Shown piece by piece: positions 6,567 to 14,558 of a stretch of DNA of 36,354 bases. The translations under genes and the position numbers were made by a program. Origin of the DNA: Candidatus Kaiserbacteria bacterium (GTDB taxonomy: Bacteria > Patescibacteriota > Minisyncoccia > Phycocordibacterales > Phycocordibacteraceae); the NCBI GenBank assembly GCA_027451665.1, contig DAIDIW010000004.1, positions 1 through 36,354 of the forward strand, written 5' to 3'. Below the pieces are notes generated by a model that ran no database searches, was not told the origin of the DNA, and was given only the letters and a program-made list of their open reading frames with translations. How positions within the stretch are numbered: the first letter of the stretch is position 1; every line of letters begins with the position of its first letter.

Positions 6567-8396
6567 ATGCATAATCCCGAACGGGTTACGTACTTTGCCG
6601 CGACAGACAGTCGCGGGAAGCGCGTGCCGTTCGGCATCAAATCGAAGGACCGCAGCCGCCACATGTACGTGATCGGCAAGACGGGCATGGGCAAGTCCAC
6701 CCTGCTCGAGAACATGGCCATCCAGGACATCAGGAATGGCGAAGGGATGGCGTTCATCGATCCGCACGGCAGCGCGGTCGAGATGCTGCTCGAGTATGTG
6801 CCCGAAGAGCGCATCAAGGATGTCGTCTATTTCGCGCCGTTCGATCTCGACCAGCCGCTCGCGTTCAATGTTATGGAAGACGTCGGGTATGACAAGCGTC
6901 ACCTCGTGACCTCCGGCCTCATGGCCACCTTCAAGAAAATCTGGCAGGACGCCTGGAGTGCGCGCATGGAGTACATCCTTACGAATACGCTCCTCGCGCT
7001 CCTCGAGTATCCGGGCGCCACGCTCCTCGGCGTCAATCGCATGTATACCGATAAGGCGTATCGCAAGAAAGTCGTCGACAACGTGAAAGACCCGATCGTG
7101 AAAGATTTCTGGACCAAGGAGTTCGCCAACTATACCGACCGCTTTACCCAGGAAGCTACCCCGGCCATCCAGAATAAGATCGGCCAGTTCACAAGCAATC
7201 CTTTGATTCGTAATATCATCGGGCAGCCGCAATCCTCGTTCGATATCCGCGAGCTCATGGATAATCGGAAGATTCTTCTCGTGAACCTCTCGAAGGGGCG
7301 CGTGGGCGACGTAAACATGCGGCTCCTTGGCTCGATGATCACGACGCGTATCTTCCTCGCGGCGATGAGCCGTGCCGAGCTCTCGAACGCGGAGCTGAAA
7401 CGCGCGCCAAACTTCTACTTCTACGTAGACGAATTCCAGAACTTCGCGAACGAGACGTTCTCCGACATCCTCTCCGAGGCTCGTAAGTACAACTTGAATC
7501 TCATCATCGCGCATCAGTATATCGAGCAGATGGAAGAGGAAGTGGCAGCCGCTGTTTTCGGCAACGTGGGCACGACGATATCGTTCCGCGTGGGGCCGTT
7601 CGACGCGGAAAAGATGGAACCGGTCTTTGCGCCGGAATTCACGCAGGAGGATCTCGTGAATCTCGGATTCGCGCAGATCTACCTCACGCTCATGATCGAC
7701 GGTATCGGCAGCCGGCCGTTCTCAGCGCAAACCTTACCGCCGATCGAGCCGCCGCAGATCATGTATCGGGATCAGGTGATTGATGCCTCGCGCACGACGT
7801 ACGGACACCCACGGACCGAAGTGGAATCAGCGGTGTACGAGGATCTCGCATCGACCGCTAACGAGCAGCCGGCGGAGCCGAAGCCCCGGCGCGCAGCGCC
7901 GGGGGGAGAAGGCCGCGGCCCGCGGGGTCCTGAGCGTGAGCGACCGCAATCAGGACCGCGTGATCGTTTTGAACGCCATGCGGAGCGTGAAGAGAGTCCG
8001 CGGCGCGAGGAGCGGCCTGCGCCTCCCGCCTCCGGAAAGAGTGCGGATGATCTCCGGTCCATCTTGCGCACGATGACCGCGAAGACTGATACCGAACGTG
8101 GACAGAGGGTAATGCAGGAGAAGCAATCCCTGAAAGGGGCGCTTGCCGATGTGCTCGCAAGGAGTCCGGGCGGCGGAGAAGTATCGCACCCTGCGCGGTC
8201 TGGGCCGCACGAGCCATCGAGGCGTTCAGAGAATCGTCCGCGTCGGGAACCGCCGCCCGAACACGAACTTCCGAGCGCTGTCCGACCGATTATGGACCCT
8301 GCACGGGAACTTTCGAAAGGGGATGCCTCGGAGAAGAAACGGCCATTTGAAGTGCCGGAAGACGAACTCCGGCGCATCCTGAAAGGGGATGTCTGA
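6567..8396 (+). CDS. HerA/VirB4/TraG-type ATPase (type IV secretion/conjugation-like DNA-binding domain) with disordered C-terminal tail
   Basis: Walker A VIGKTGMGKSTLLENM, FIDPHG, Walker B FYFYVDEFQNFANETF, LIIAHQY; tail after about residue 430 is rich in Pro/Arg/Glu. Confidence 0.85.
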   Translation: MHNPERVTYFAATDSRGKRVPFGIKSKDRSRHMYVIGKTGMGKSTLLENMAIQDIRNGEGMAFIDPHGSAVEMLLEYVPEERIKDVVYFAPFDLDQPLAFNVMEDVGYDKRHLVTSGLMATFKKIWQDAWSARMEYILTNTLLALLEYPGATLLGVNRMYTDKAYRKKVVDNVKDPIVKDFWTKEFANYTDRFTQEATPAIQNKIGQFTSNPLIRNIIGQPQSSFDIRELMDNRKILLVNLSKGRVGDVNMRLLGSMITTRIFLAAMSRAELSNAELKRAPNFYFYVDEFQNFANETFSDILSEARKYNLNLIIAHQYIEQMEEEVAAAVFGNVGTTISFRVGPFDAEKMEPVFAPEFTQEDLVNLGFAQIYLTLMIDGIGSRPFSAQTLPPIEPPQIMYRDQVIDASRTTYGHPRTEVESAVYEDLASTANEQPAEPKPRRAAPGGEGRGPRGPERERPQSGPRDRFERHAEREESPRREERPAPPASGKSADDLRSILRTMTAKTDTERGQRVMQEKQSLKGALADVLARSPGGGEVSHPARSGPHEPSRRSENRPRREPPPEHELPSAVRPIMDPARELSKGDASEKKRPFEVPEDELRRILKGDV

Positions 8397-8555
8397 ATCT
8401 ATATTATAAGGAGTTTATTTTTCATATACGGATTGCATCACTGCAGCAGAGTACGCATTCATGCAACTTGTAGCGGCTGATATGCGTTCTCATACAGTGA
8501 AGGCAGAGACGATTACGAACGTAAGTCATCTGGCGTATGTACAAGAGGTCGTAAG

Positions 8556-8598
8556 CGCCCCCCGCGGGAAGGACAAAGCGCCACCCCCGCGGGGGGCG
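8556..8598. other. GC-rich intergenic hairpin
   Basis: CGCCCCCCGCGGG / CCCGCGGGGGGCG, 13-bp perfect stem, 17-nt loop. Confidence 0.6.
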
Positions 8599-8800
8599 GC
8601 TGCTGCAGGCTGTTTCGGCCCGTACTCGTTCTTGACGGAGTCTTCCTACCCCGATCGCCTCATTTATTTAGAAGCTCGATTCCGCACTATCCTCAAATGG
8701 ATCAGAGAGGGAGATTGCCAGTCATTGAAATCAATCCTTCGTAGGTTCGCCTGAGGGAGATTTTCATATTAGGCTTCACTCATATAATGATATGTCAGAC

Positions 8801-9664
8801 ATGGTGGATGATCAGAAACTAATGCTCGTGACCGGCGGGGCAGGCTTCATAGGGAGCCACCTATGCGCGCGTCTCGTCGCAGATGGCCATGTCGTCATCT
8901 CTCTCGATAATTACTTTACAGGGTCGAGGGAGAATCATCTGCAGGGCGTCGAGTATCGGGAGGGACATACGAAGGATCTTCTGTCGCTCGTGCCAGAGCG
9001 CCCGGACGTCATCTTTCATCTCGGCGAGTACTCGCGCGTGGAGCGGAGTCTCGCCGAGCCCGCGCTCGTCCTCGACCTGAACGCCATCGGCACCGAAGGG
9101 GTCGTCGAGTTCTGGCGCGCGCGCGGCTCGAAGCTCGTCTACGCCGGCTCCTCGACGAAATTCGCTGACGGAGGCCTCGGGCGCGATCAGAGTCCGTATG
9201 CCTGGACGAAGGCGACGAACACCGAGCTCGTGCGCAATTACGCACAATGGTATGACCTGCCGTTCGCCATCACGTATTTCTACAATGTGTACGGTCCGGG
9301 AGAGCGCGCGGGTGTCTACGGCACCGTCATCGAGATATTCCGGCAGAACCGTCTCGCGGGGAAACCTCTCACCGTGAACGCCCCTGGCACGCAACGCCGG
9401 AACTTCACCCATGTGGACGACATCATCGACGGGCTCGTGCTCGTCGGCGAGAAGGGTGATGGTGATGAATTCGGGCTCGGCGCGAAGGAGTCATTCTCGA
9501 TCCTCGAGGTCGCGAAGCTTTTCGGCGGAGACGTGCAGATGATGCCGGAGGTAAAAGGGAACCGCATGGACGGTCGCATCGATACGACGAAGTCGGAAGC
9601 CATCGGTTGGCAGCAGCAGCACGCGCTTCCCGCGTATATCCGCGAGGTACTCTCCCATGCGTAA
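8801..9664 (+). CDS. NAD-dependent epimerase/dehydratase (SDR, nucleotide-sugar epimerase-like)
   Basis: [12 protein letters not shown], SxxK-type [23 protein letters not shown]. Start may be 8792 or 8801; TATAAT at 8783-8788. Confidence 0.85.
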   Translation: MVDDQKLMLVTGGAGFIGSHLCARLVADGHVVISLDNYFTGSRENHLQGVEYREGHTKDLLSLVPERPDVIFHLGEYSRVERSLAEPALVLDLNAIGTEGVVEFWRARGSKLVYAGSSTKFADGGLGRDQSPYAWTKATNTELVRNYAQWYDLPFAITYFYNVYGPGERAGVYGTVIEIFRQNRLAGKPLTVNAPGTQRRNFTHVDDIIDGLVLVGEKGDGDEFGLGAKESFSILEVAKLFGGDVQMMPEVKGNRMDGRIDTTKSEAIGWQQQHALPAYIREVLSHA

Positions 9665-10823
9665 AATCCTCATTTTCTCGCTCGCGTATTTTCCGCATGT
9701 AGGAGGCGCGGAGATTGCCGTGAAAGAGATCACCGACCGCATCCCGGATGTCGAATTCCACATGATCACGCTCCGGTTCGTCGGCGAAGCGCGGACAGAG
9801 CGCGTGGGCAACGTCATCGTACATCGTGTGGGCGGGGGGAACCGGTATCTCTCAAAGGTGCTCTACGTACCCGCTGCCTATCGTGCGGCGCGGAAGCTCG
9901 AGCGGGAAGAGCGGTTCGACGCGTTCTGGGCGATTATGTCCTATATGCTCTTCCCGATTGTGCTCCTGCGGCTCGCCGGCATCCGGAAGCCCTACGTGCT
10001 CACGCTCCAGGAGGGAGACCCGTTCGAGCATGTGTTCGAACGTCTGCGCATACGGGTCTTCCGGCCGCTTCTCACCTACGGCTTCTCTCATGCGAGTGCG
10101 GTGCAGGCCATCTCGAACTTCCTACTCGCATGGAGCGTCCGGGCAGGTTTCCCGGGAGAGGGACATGTCATCCCGAACGGCGTAGATGTCGCTGCCTTCT
10201 CCGGCGCGCTTTCGGCGGAGCGCCGCGCCGAGCACCGAGCGGCGTTCGGTGCGGCGCCTGATTCCGTACTGCTCGTTACGACATCGCGTCTCGTGAAGAA
10301 GAATGCGATCGACGATGTCATACGCGCGCTACCGCAGCTCCCGGAGCGGGTACGGTTCGTGGTCTATGGCATCGGCAATGAAGAAGGCGCGCTGCGCGCA
10401 CTCGCGCGCACATGCGGCGTTGAAGGCAGGGTGCGATTCATGGGTCATATCTCGCATGCGGAACTTCCGGATGCGTTGCGCGCGTGCGACATCTTCATAC
10501 GGCCGTCCCGTTCGGAGGGTATGGGCAATTCATTCATCGAAGCCATGGCGGCGGGGTTGCCGGTCATTGCGACCCAGGAAGGTGGTATCGCCGACTTTCT
10601 CTTCGACGCCAACAGGAACCCGGACAAAGAGTCGACGGGTTGGGCCGTAGACAAAGACTCTCCGGCGCAGATCGCGCACGCCGTTACGGCAATCCTCGCC
10701 GATCCAGATGCGGCGCGCGCAACAATCGCGAACGCACACACACTCGTCGCGCAAAACTATGACTGGGCGTCCGTCGCGGCCCGCATGAATGCGTTATTCA
10801 CCTCCGTTTTCAGCGGGGCTTGA
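9657..10823 (+). CDS. Glycosyltransferase family 4
   Basis: PHVGGAE N-terminus, VIPNGVDVAAFS, SRLVKKNAIDDVI, RPSRSEGMGNSFIEAMAAGLPVIAT; 8-nt overlap with the preceding gene. Confidence 0.9.
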   Translation: MRKILIFSLAYFPHVGGAEIAVKEITDRIPDVEFHMITLRFVGEARTERVGNVIVHRVGGGNRYLSKVLYVPAAYRAARKLEREERFDAFWAIMSYMLFPIVLLRLAGIRKPYVLTLQEGDPFEHVFERLRIRVFRPLLTYGFSHASAVQAISNFLLAWSVRAGFPGEGHVIPNGVDVAAFSGALSAERRAEHRAAFGAAPDSVLLVTTSRLVKKNAIDDVIRALPQLPERVRFVVYGIGNEEGALRALARTCGVEGRVRFMGHISHAELPDALRACDIFIRPSRSEGMGNSFIEAMAAGLPVIATQEGGIADFLFDANRNPDKESTGWAVDKDSPAQIAHAVTAILADPDAARATIANAHTLVAQNYDWASVAARMNALFTSVFSGA

Positions 10824-10857
10824 TTATCTATCCCGGGAGGAGTTTAATCACCCTCAG

Positions 10858-10887
10858 AGAATCCGGGCTGGATTCTTGTTTCTTTTT
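10858..10887 (+). terminator. Terminator/attenuator-like hairpin upstream of the 10900 gene
   Basis: AGAATCC-gggct-GGATTCT followed by TGTTTCTTTTT. Confidence 0.5.
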
Positions 10888-10899
10888 GGGGAGATACTC

Positions 10900-11472
10900 A
10901 TGAGTAGAAGTAGATATGTAACGCTGTCAGTGGCAGGAATCATCGGCAGGATCACCTCGGCGTCCTCATCTTCGGTTATCCGTCTCGGAATCTCAAACCG
11001 TGCCAAGATGGTATATCCGATCATGACCGATCTTCGAATCACCACCGAAGGTAAGGAGTGGCTCGCCCGTGAATGCGAAGCACGCGACTTCGTGAACTGC
11101 CATGAGTTCAAACTTCCGGAAGAGCGTGTAGAAGAGGCGTTCGACGCATTCAACAGCACGCTTGGAATCGTCTCTCTGAGCGAATCCTGCGAATTGCTGA
11201 AGAAACAATTCGAGATGCATGCGGGGTCGCGGTGGAACAGGATGATTGCATGCAGCTACCGCCGTTCATTCCAATTCGCAGAAGACAAGGACAATGCGCG
11301 CCGCTGTTTCGCTCATGTTTTTGCGGCGAATCTGCCGAACGATATGCTCGATTTGCTTTTCAGGTCGAGCAGGGTCCATCGGATTACGGATGTCTATTTC
11401 GCAAAGGGAGGAAGGAGCGATCTCAAGCTCTCACCTCTCCTGGAACAGGCCTACGAGCCTCGCGCTGACTGA
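10900..11472 (+). CDS. Hypothetical protein (190 aa)
   Basis: In-frame ATG at 10900 preceded by GGGGAG (10888-10893); upstream part of the listed ORF covers the hairpin and is unlikely to be coding. No recognised family. Confidence 0.6.
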   Translation: MSRSRYVTLSVAGIIGRITSASSSSVIRLGISNRAKMVYPIMTDLRITTEGKEWLARECEARDFVNCHEFKLPEERVEEAFDAFNSTLGIVSLSESCELLKKQFEMHAGSRWNRMIACSYRRSFQFAEDKDNARRCFAHVFAANLPNDMLDLLFRSSRVHRITDVYFAKGGRSDLKLSPLLEQAYEPRAD

Positions 11473-11490
11473 ACATACTAACTTAACTAC

Positions 11491-11519
11491 CACCCCGCTT
11501 GGCTTTGCCAGGCGGGGTG
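11491..11519 (+). terminator. Hairpin terminator-like
   Basis: CACCCCGCtTGGC-ttt-GCCAgGCGGGGTG. Confidence 0.6.
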
Positions 11520-11557
11520 AAACGCATCCGGAGCGGGAAGCGTTGTAGACTACTGTA

Positions 11558-12658
11558 ATGAAGCTCGTGCTCGCGACCCCTCTCTACCCGCCCGAACCGG
11601 GCGGTCCCGCTACTCATACCCGCTTCTTAGAGGAATGGCTTCCGAGATTCGGCATCGAGGTGACGGTCATCGCATATCGTCGCGTAGCGTCGCTGCCTAA
11701 AGGCATTCGGCACCTTAAATACCTGTTGCTTGTCTATAGGGCAGCTCGGAGTAGCGATGCCGTCTTTGCTCAAGACACAATGAGTGTCGGTGTTCCGGCC
11801 TATCTTGCGGCGCGCTTAGCAAGGAAACCATTTCTCGTGCGCGTGCCGGGCGACCATGCGTGGGAGCAGGGAAGGCAGCGTTATGGAGTGACGGACGATC
11901 TTGATACGTTCCAAACGAAGCGATACCGTTGGCAGGTTGAGCTCCTGCGGAGCATCAGCCGGTACGTCGTGAGGCATGCCGATAAGGTCATCGTCCCGAG
12001 CAGCTACTTTGAACGTCTCGTAGGTGGATGGCTCGGTGATGCACGCGGTTCGCTTGTGCGAATCTATAACGGTATTGATTTTTCGGTCATACCGGAGAAG
12101 CCAGAAATGCTGCCGGACCGTCCATTCCTAGTGAGCGTTGGTAGGCTCGTTCCTTGGAAAGGGTTTGGAGGTCTCATCTCGCTTCTGACGCGACTTCCTG
12201 AATGGTCGCTCGTCATCATAGGAGACGGCCCAGAGCGGACGCGACTCGGGGCGCTTGTCCGAGAGAATAATCTCGATTCGCGAGTATCCTTCACAGGCAA
12301 CGTGTCGCGTGCACAGGTGCTCGGGTGGCTCTCGGTAGCTGATGCGTTCGTGCTGAACTCCTCGTTTGAGAGCTTTTCGTACCAATTGGTTGAGGCGCTT
12401 GCTGTCGGCGTTCCGACCATTGCAACTAACATAGGCAGTATTCCCGAGATCCTCGAGAACGAGGAGCAGGGAATACTTGTTGCACCCGATGATTTCGACG
12501 CACTTTGCGTCGCGCTCCGTTCCGTCCGGACCGAGTCCACACGATGGAGTGAAAGGATTGTCGCCGGGCGCGAGAAAGCCAGAGACTTCTCCGCCGAACG
12601 TACTGCTCGCGCCTTCGCGGCTCTCATCGAAGGTGTCGTGAAAAGTGCTAGGATATGA
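11558..12658 (+). CDS. Glycosyltransferase family 4
   Basis: YPPEPGGPATHTRFL, RIYNGIDFSV, VGRLVPWKGFGGLI, SSFESFSYQLVEALAVGVPTIATN; TAGACT 6 nt upstream. Confidence 0.9.
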   Translation: MKLVLATPLYPPEPGGPATHTRFLEEWLPRFGIEVTVIAYRRVASLPKGIRHLKYLLLVYRAARSSDAVFAQDTMSVGVPAYLAARLARKPFLVRVPGDHAWEQGRQRYGVTDDLDTFQTKRYRWQVELLRSISRYVVRHADKVIVPSSYFERLVGGWLGDARGSLVRIYNGIDFSVIPEKPEMLPDRPFLVSVGRLVPWKGFGGLISLLTRLPEWSLVIIGDGPERTRLGALVRENNLDSRVSFTGNVSRAQVLGWLSVADAFVLNSSFESFSYQLVEALAVGVPTIATNIGSIPEILENEEQGILVAPDDFDALCVALRSVRTESTRWSERIVAGREKARDFSAERTARAFAALIEGVVKSARI

Positions 12659-12663
12659 CCGAT

Positions 12664-13332
12664 ATGTCAACCATTCAGGTCGCCGCTGAGACGTATTTTA
12701 CGAAAGGATACGCCTCGCTCGACCGCTTCATTGCGTACGCATATCAGATTGAAGACGTACGGAATGTAAAGCCGCGGAGCGTTCTTTTCGTTGGGGTCGG
12801 GGATGGCCTCGTCGTAAATCTTTTGCGTAAACACCCGGAACTCGCGGTTACAACCCTCGATATTGATCCGGCGCTCGGACCCGATGTCATCGGTGACGTG
12901 CGCGAGCTGCCATTTCCGAGCAAATCCTTCGACCTAGTGTGCGTCTATGAAGTGCTCGAACACCTTCCATTCCCTGAGAGCGAGAAGGCGTTAGCCGAGC
13001 TTGCGCGCGTATCACATGGGCACGTTGCGGTCTCGGTGCCACATCGGCGGACTGGCATCGACATCGCGCTCAAGTTCCCGTTTATACGGACGCTTTTGAA
13101 GCGCGATATTTTGCGCATTTCTTTGCTTGCTCCCGTCCGGTTTCCCGGATTCGCGGTCTCAAAACAGCATTATTGGGAAATCGACTGGTGGACGACGCCG
13201 GTAAGGAAAGTCCGTCGGGCCATGCGGAAGCATTTCATAATTCTGTCGGAGCGGACGCCTCCTCTCGACCACTACCATCATTTCTTCATGCTGCGTCCGC
13301 TCGAGCGCGATACAGCGCGCACCACTGTATGA
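12664..13332 (+). CDS. Class I SAM-dependent methyltransferase
   Basis: VLFVGVGDGLVVNLL, TTLDIDPALGPDVIGDVRELPFPSKSFDLVCVYEVLEHLPF. Start at 12664 rather than 12655 because GCTAGGAT covers 12647-12654. Confidence 0.85.
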   Translation: MSTIQVAAETYFTKGYASLDRFIAYAYQIEDVRNVKPRSVLFVGVGDGLVVNLLRKHPELAVTTLDIDPALGPDVIGDVRELPFPSKSFDLVCVYEVLEHLPFPESEKALAELARVSHGHVAVSVPHRRTGIDIALKFPFIRTLLKRDILRISLLAPVRFPGFAVSKQHYWEIDWWTTPVRKVRRAMRKHFIILSERTPPLDHYHHFFMLRPLERDTARTTV

Positions 13333-14456
13333 AGGCTCTTTTCGTATCAAACGATCCGGACATCTTCGATCCCGAGAGCGCGGTGCATGCGCGTATGAGA
13401 GAGTACGCCGCTCGGCTCGGAGAGCTGCACATCGTCTCGCCGGCGGGTGCAGACGCGCGAGAATTCACAGACGGGCCGCTCCATCTTTATCCGATTCATA
13501 CGTTCAGATTCTTGCGCCGTCGTGCGCTTGCGAAGCGGACGCGGGAGCTCGTGCTCCGTCACAGCATCAATCTCGTGTCAGCGCAGGACCCATTTGAGCA
13601 GGGCATGGCCGCGCTCGAGGCAGTCGAGGGAACGGATGCGAAGCTTCACGTGCAGGTGCATACTGATTTTCTCTCGCCCTGGTTTACGAAGAATGGCAAT
13701 TGGCGCAGTGCGCAGGTGCGCATGCCTACCTTGAATCGCGTGCGGCGGCGCTATGCCGATACGGTGTTGCCGCAGGCCGAGGGTATCCGCGTGGTTTCCG
13801 AGCGCGTCAGAGCTTCGCTCATTGCACGTTACGCCGGACGCATCGTTGAGCCGGCGGTTATTCCAGTAGAGGTCCCGGCCGTTATTCCGCCGCCCGTCCC
13901 GTTACCGGCGCACTCCTTTACGTTCGCGCTTATCACCATCGGCCGGCTTGAGCCGGAGAAGCGTATTGAAGATATTCTCGAGGCGCTTGCACTCGTGGTA
14001 CCGAAGTATCCGACGGTCGGACTCTTCATTGTCGGAGACGGGCGGGAACGGCGCGCGCTCGAGAAGCTTGTCCGTGCGAAGGCGCTCGGGAAGAACGTCA
14101 TCTTTCTCGGCGCGCGCCGCGACGCGTGGGGGCTCCTGCAAAGCGCACAGGTGTTTATTCAGGCGAGTGCGTACGAGGGGTACGGACGCACGCTCGTCGA
14201 GGCGGCCTTGGCGAAGGTGCCTATCATTACGACCGACGTCGGGATCGTAGGGGAGGTATTCAAGGGGTATGAGGACGTGCTTGCCGTCCCTGTAGCAGAT
14301 CCGACCGCGCTCTCGCTCTCTATCGTCGGTGTCATCGAGGATCAGGGGACTCGCGTAAACCTGCCAATCGCCGCCGAGACCGCAGCGCGCGACCATCTGA
14401 GAGCGCAGGGTAATATTCCCGAGCGTGTGGTTGCCGATCTTGAGCGGATTGCCTAA
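13329..14456 (+). CDS. Glycosyltransferase family 4
   Basis: In-frame ATG at 13329 overlapping the upstream stop (ATGA); TIGRLEPEKRIEDIL, ASAYEGYGRTLVEAALAKVPIITT. Confidence 0.88.
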   Translation: MKALFVSNDPDIFDPESAVHARMREYAARLGELHIVSPAGADAREFTDGPLHLYPIHTFRFLRRRALAKRTRELVLRHSINLVSAQDPFEQGMAALEAVEGTDAKLHVQVHTDFLSPWFTKNGNWRSAQVRMPTLNRVRRRYADTVLPQAEGIRVVSERVRASLIARYAGRIVEPAVIPVEVPAVIPPPVPLPAHSFTFALITIGRLEPEKRIEDILEALALVVPKYPTVGLFIVGDGRERRALEKLVRAKALGKNVIFLGARRDAWGLLQSAQVFIQASAYEGYGRTLVEAALAKVPIITTDVGIVGEVFKGYEDVLAVPVADPTALSLSIVGVIEDQGTRVNLPIAAETAARDHLRAQGNIPERVVADLERIA

Positions 14457-14537
14457 TGACGGATGCCGGAAAGCGGTTTCCGCGCGGCTTCTAGCCCCCA
14501 CCGTGGGGATATTTCTTCAATAAAAATCCGAGGAGGA

Positions 14538-14545
14538 GCTATAAT
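14538..14545 (+). promoter_or_regulatory. -10 promoter element GCTATAAT
   Basis: Consensus TATAAT 13 nt before ATG 14559. Confidence 0.6.
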
Positions 14546-14558
14546 TTGATTTGTAAAC

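Noticed and set aside
6552-7514. 320-aa minus-strand ORF antisense to the ATPase gene
   Set aside because: Shadow ORF; the plus strand has clear Walker A/B motifs.
8461-8754. 97-aa plus-strand ORF before the epimerase
   Set aside because: Runs through the GC hairpin, has no start signals like those of other genes and no recognisable motif; treated as intergenic.
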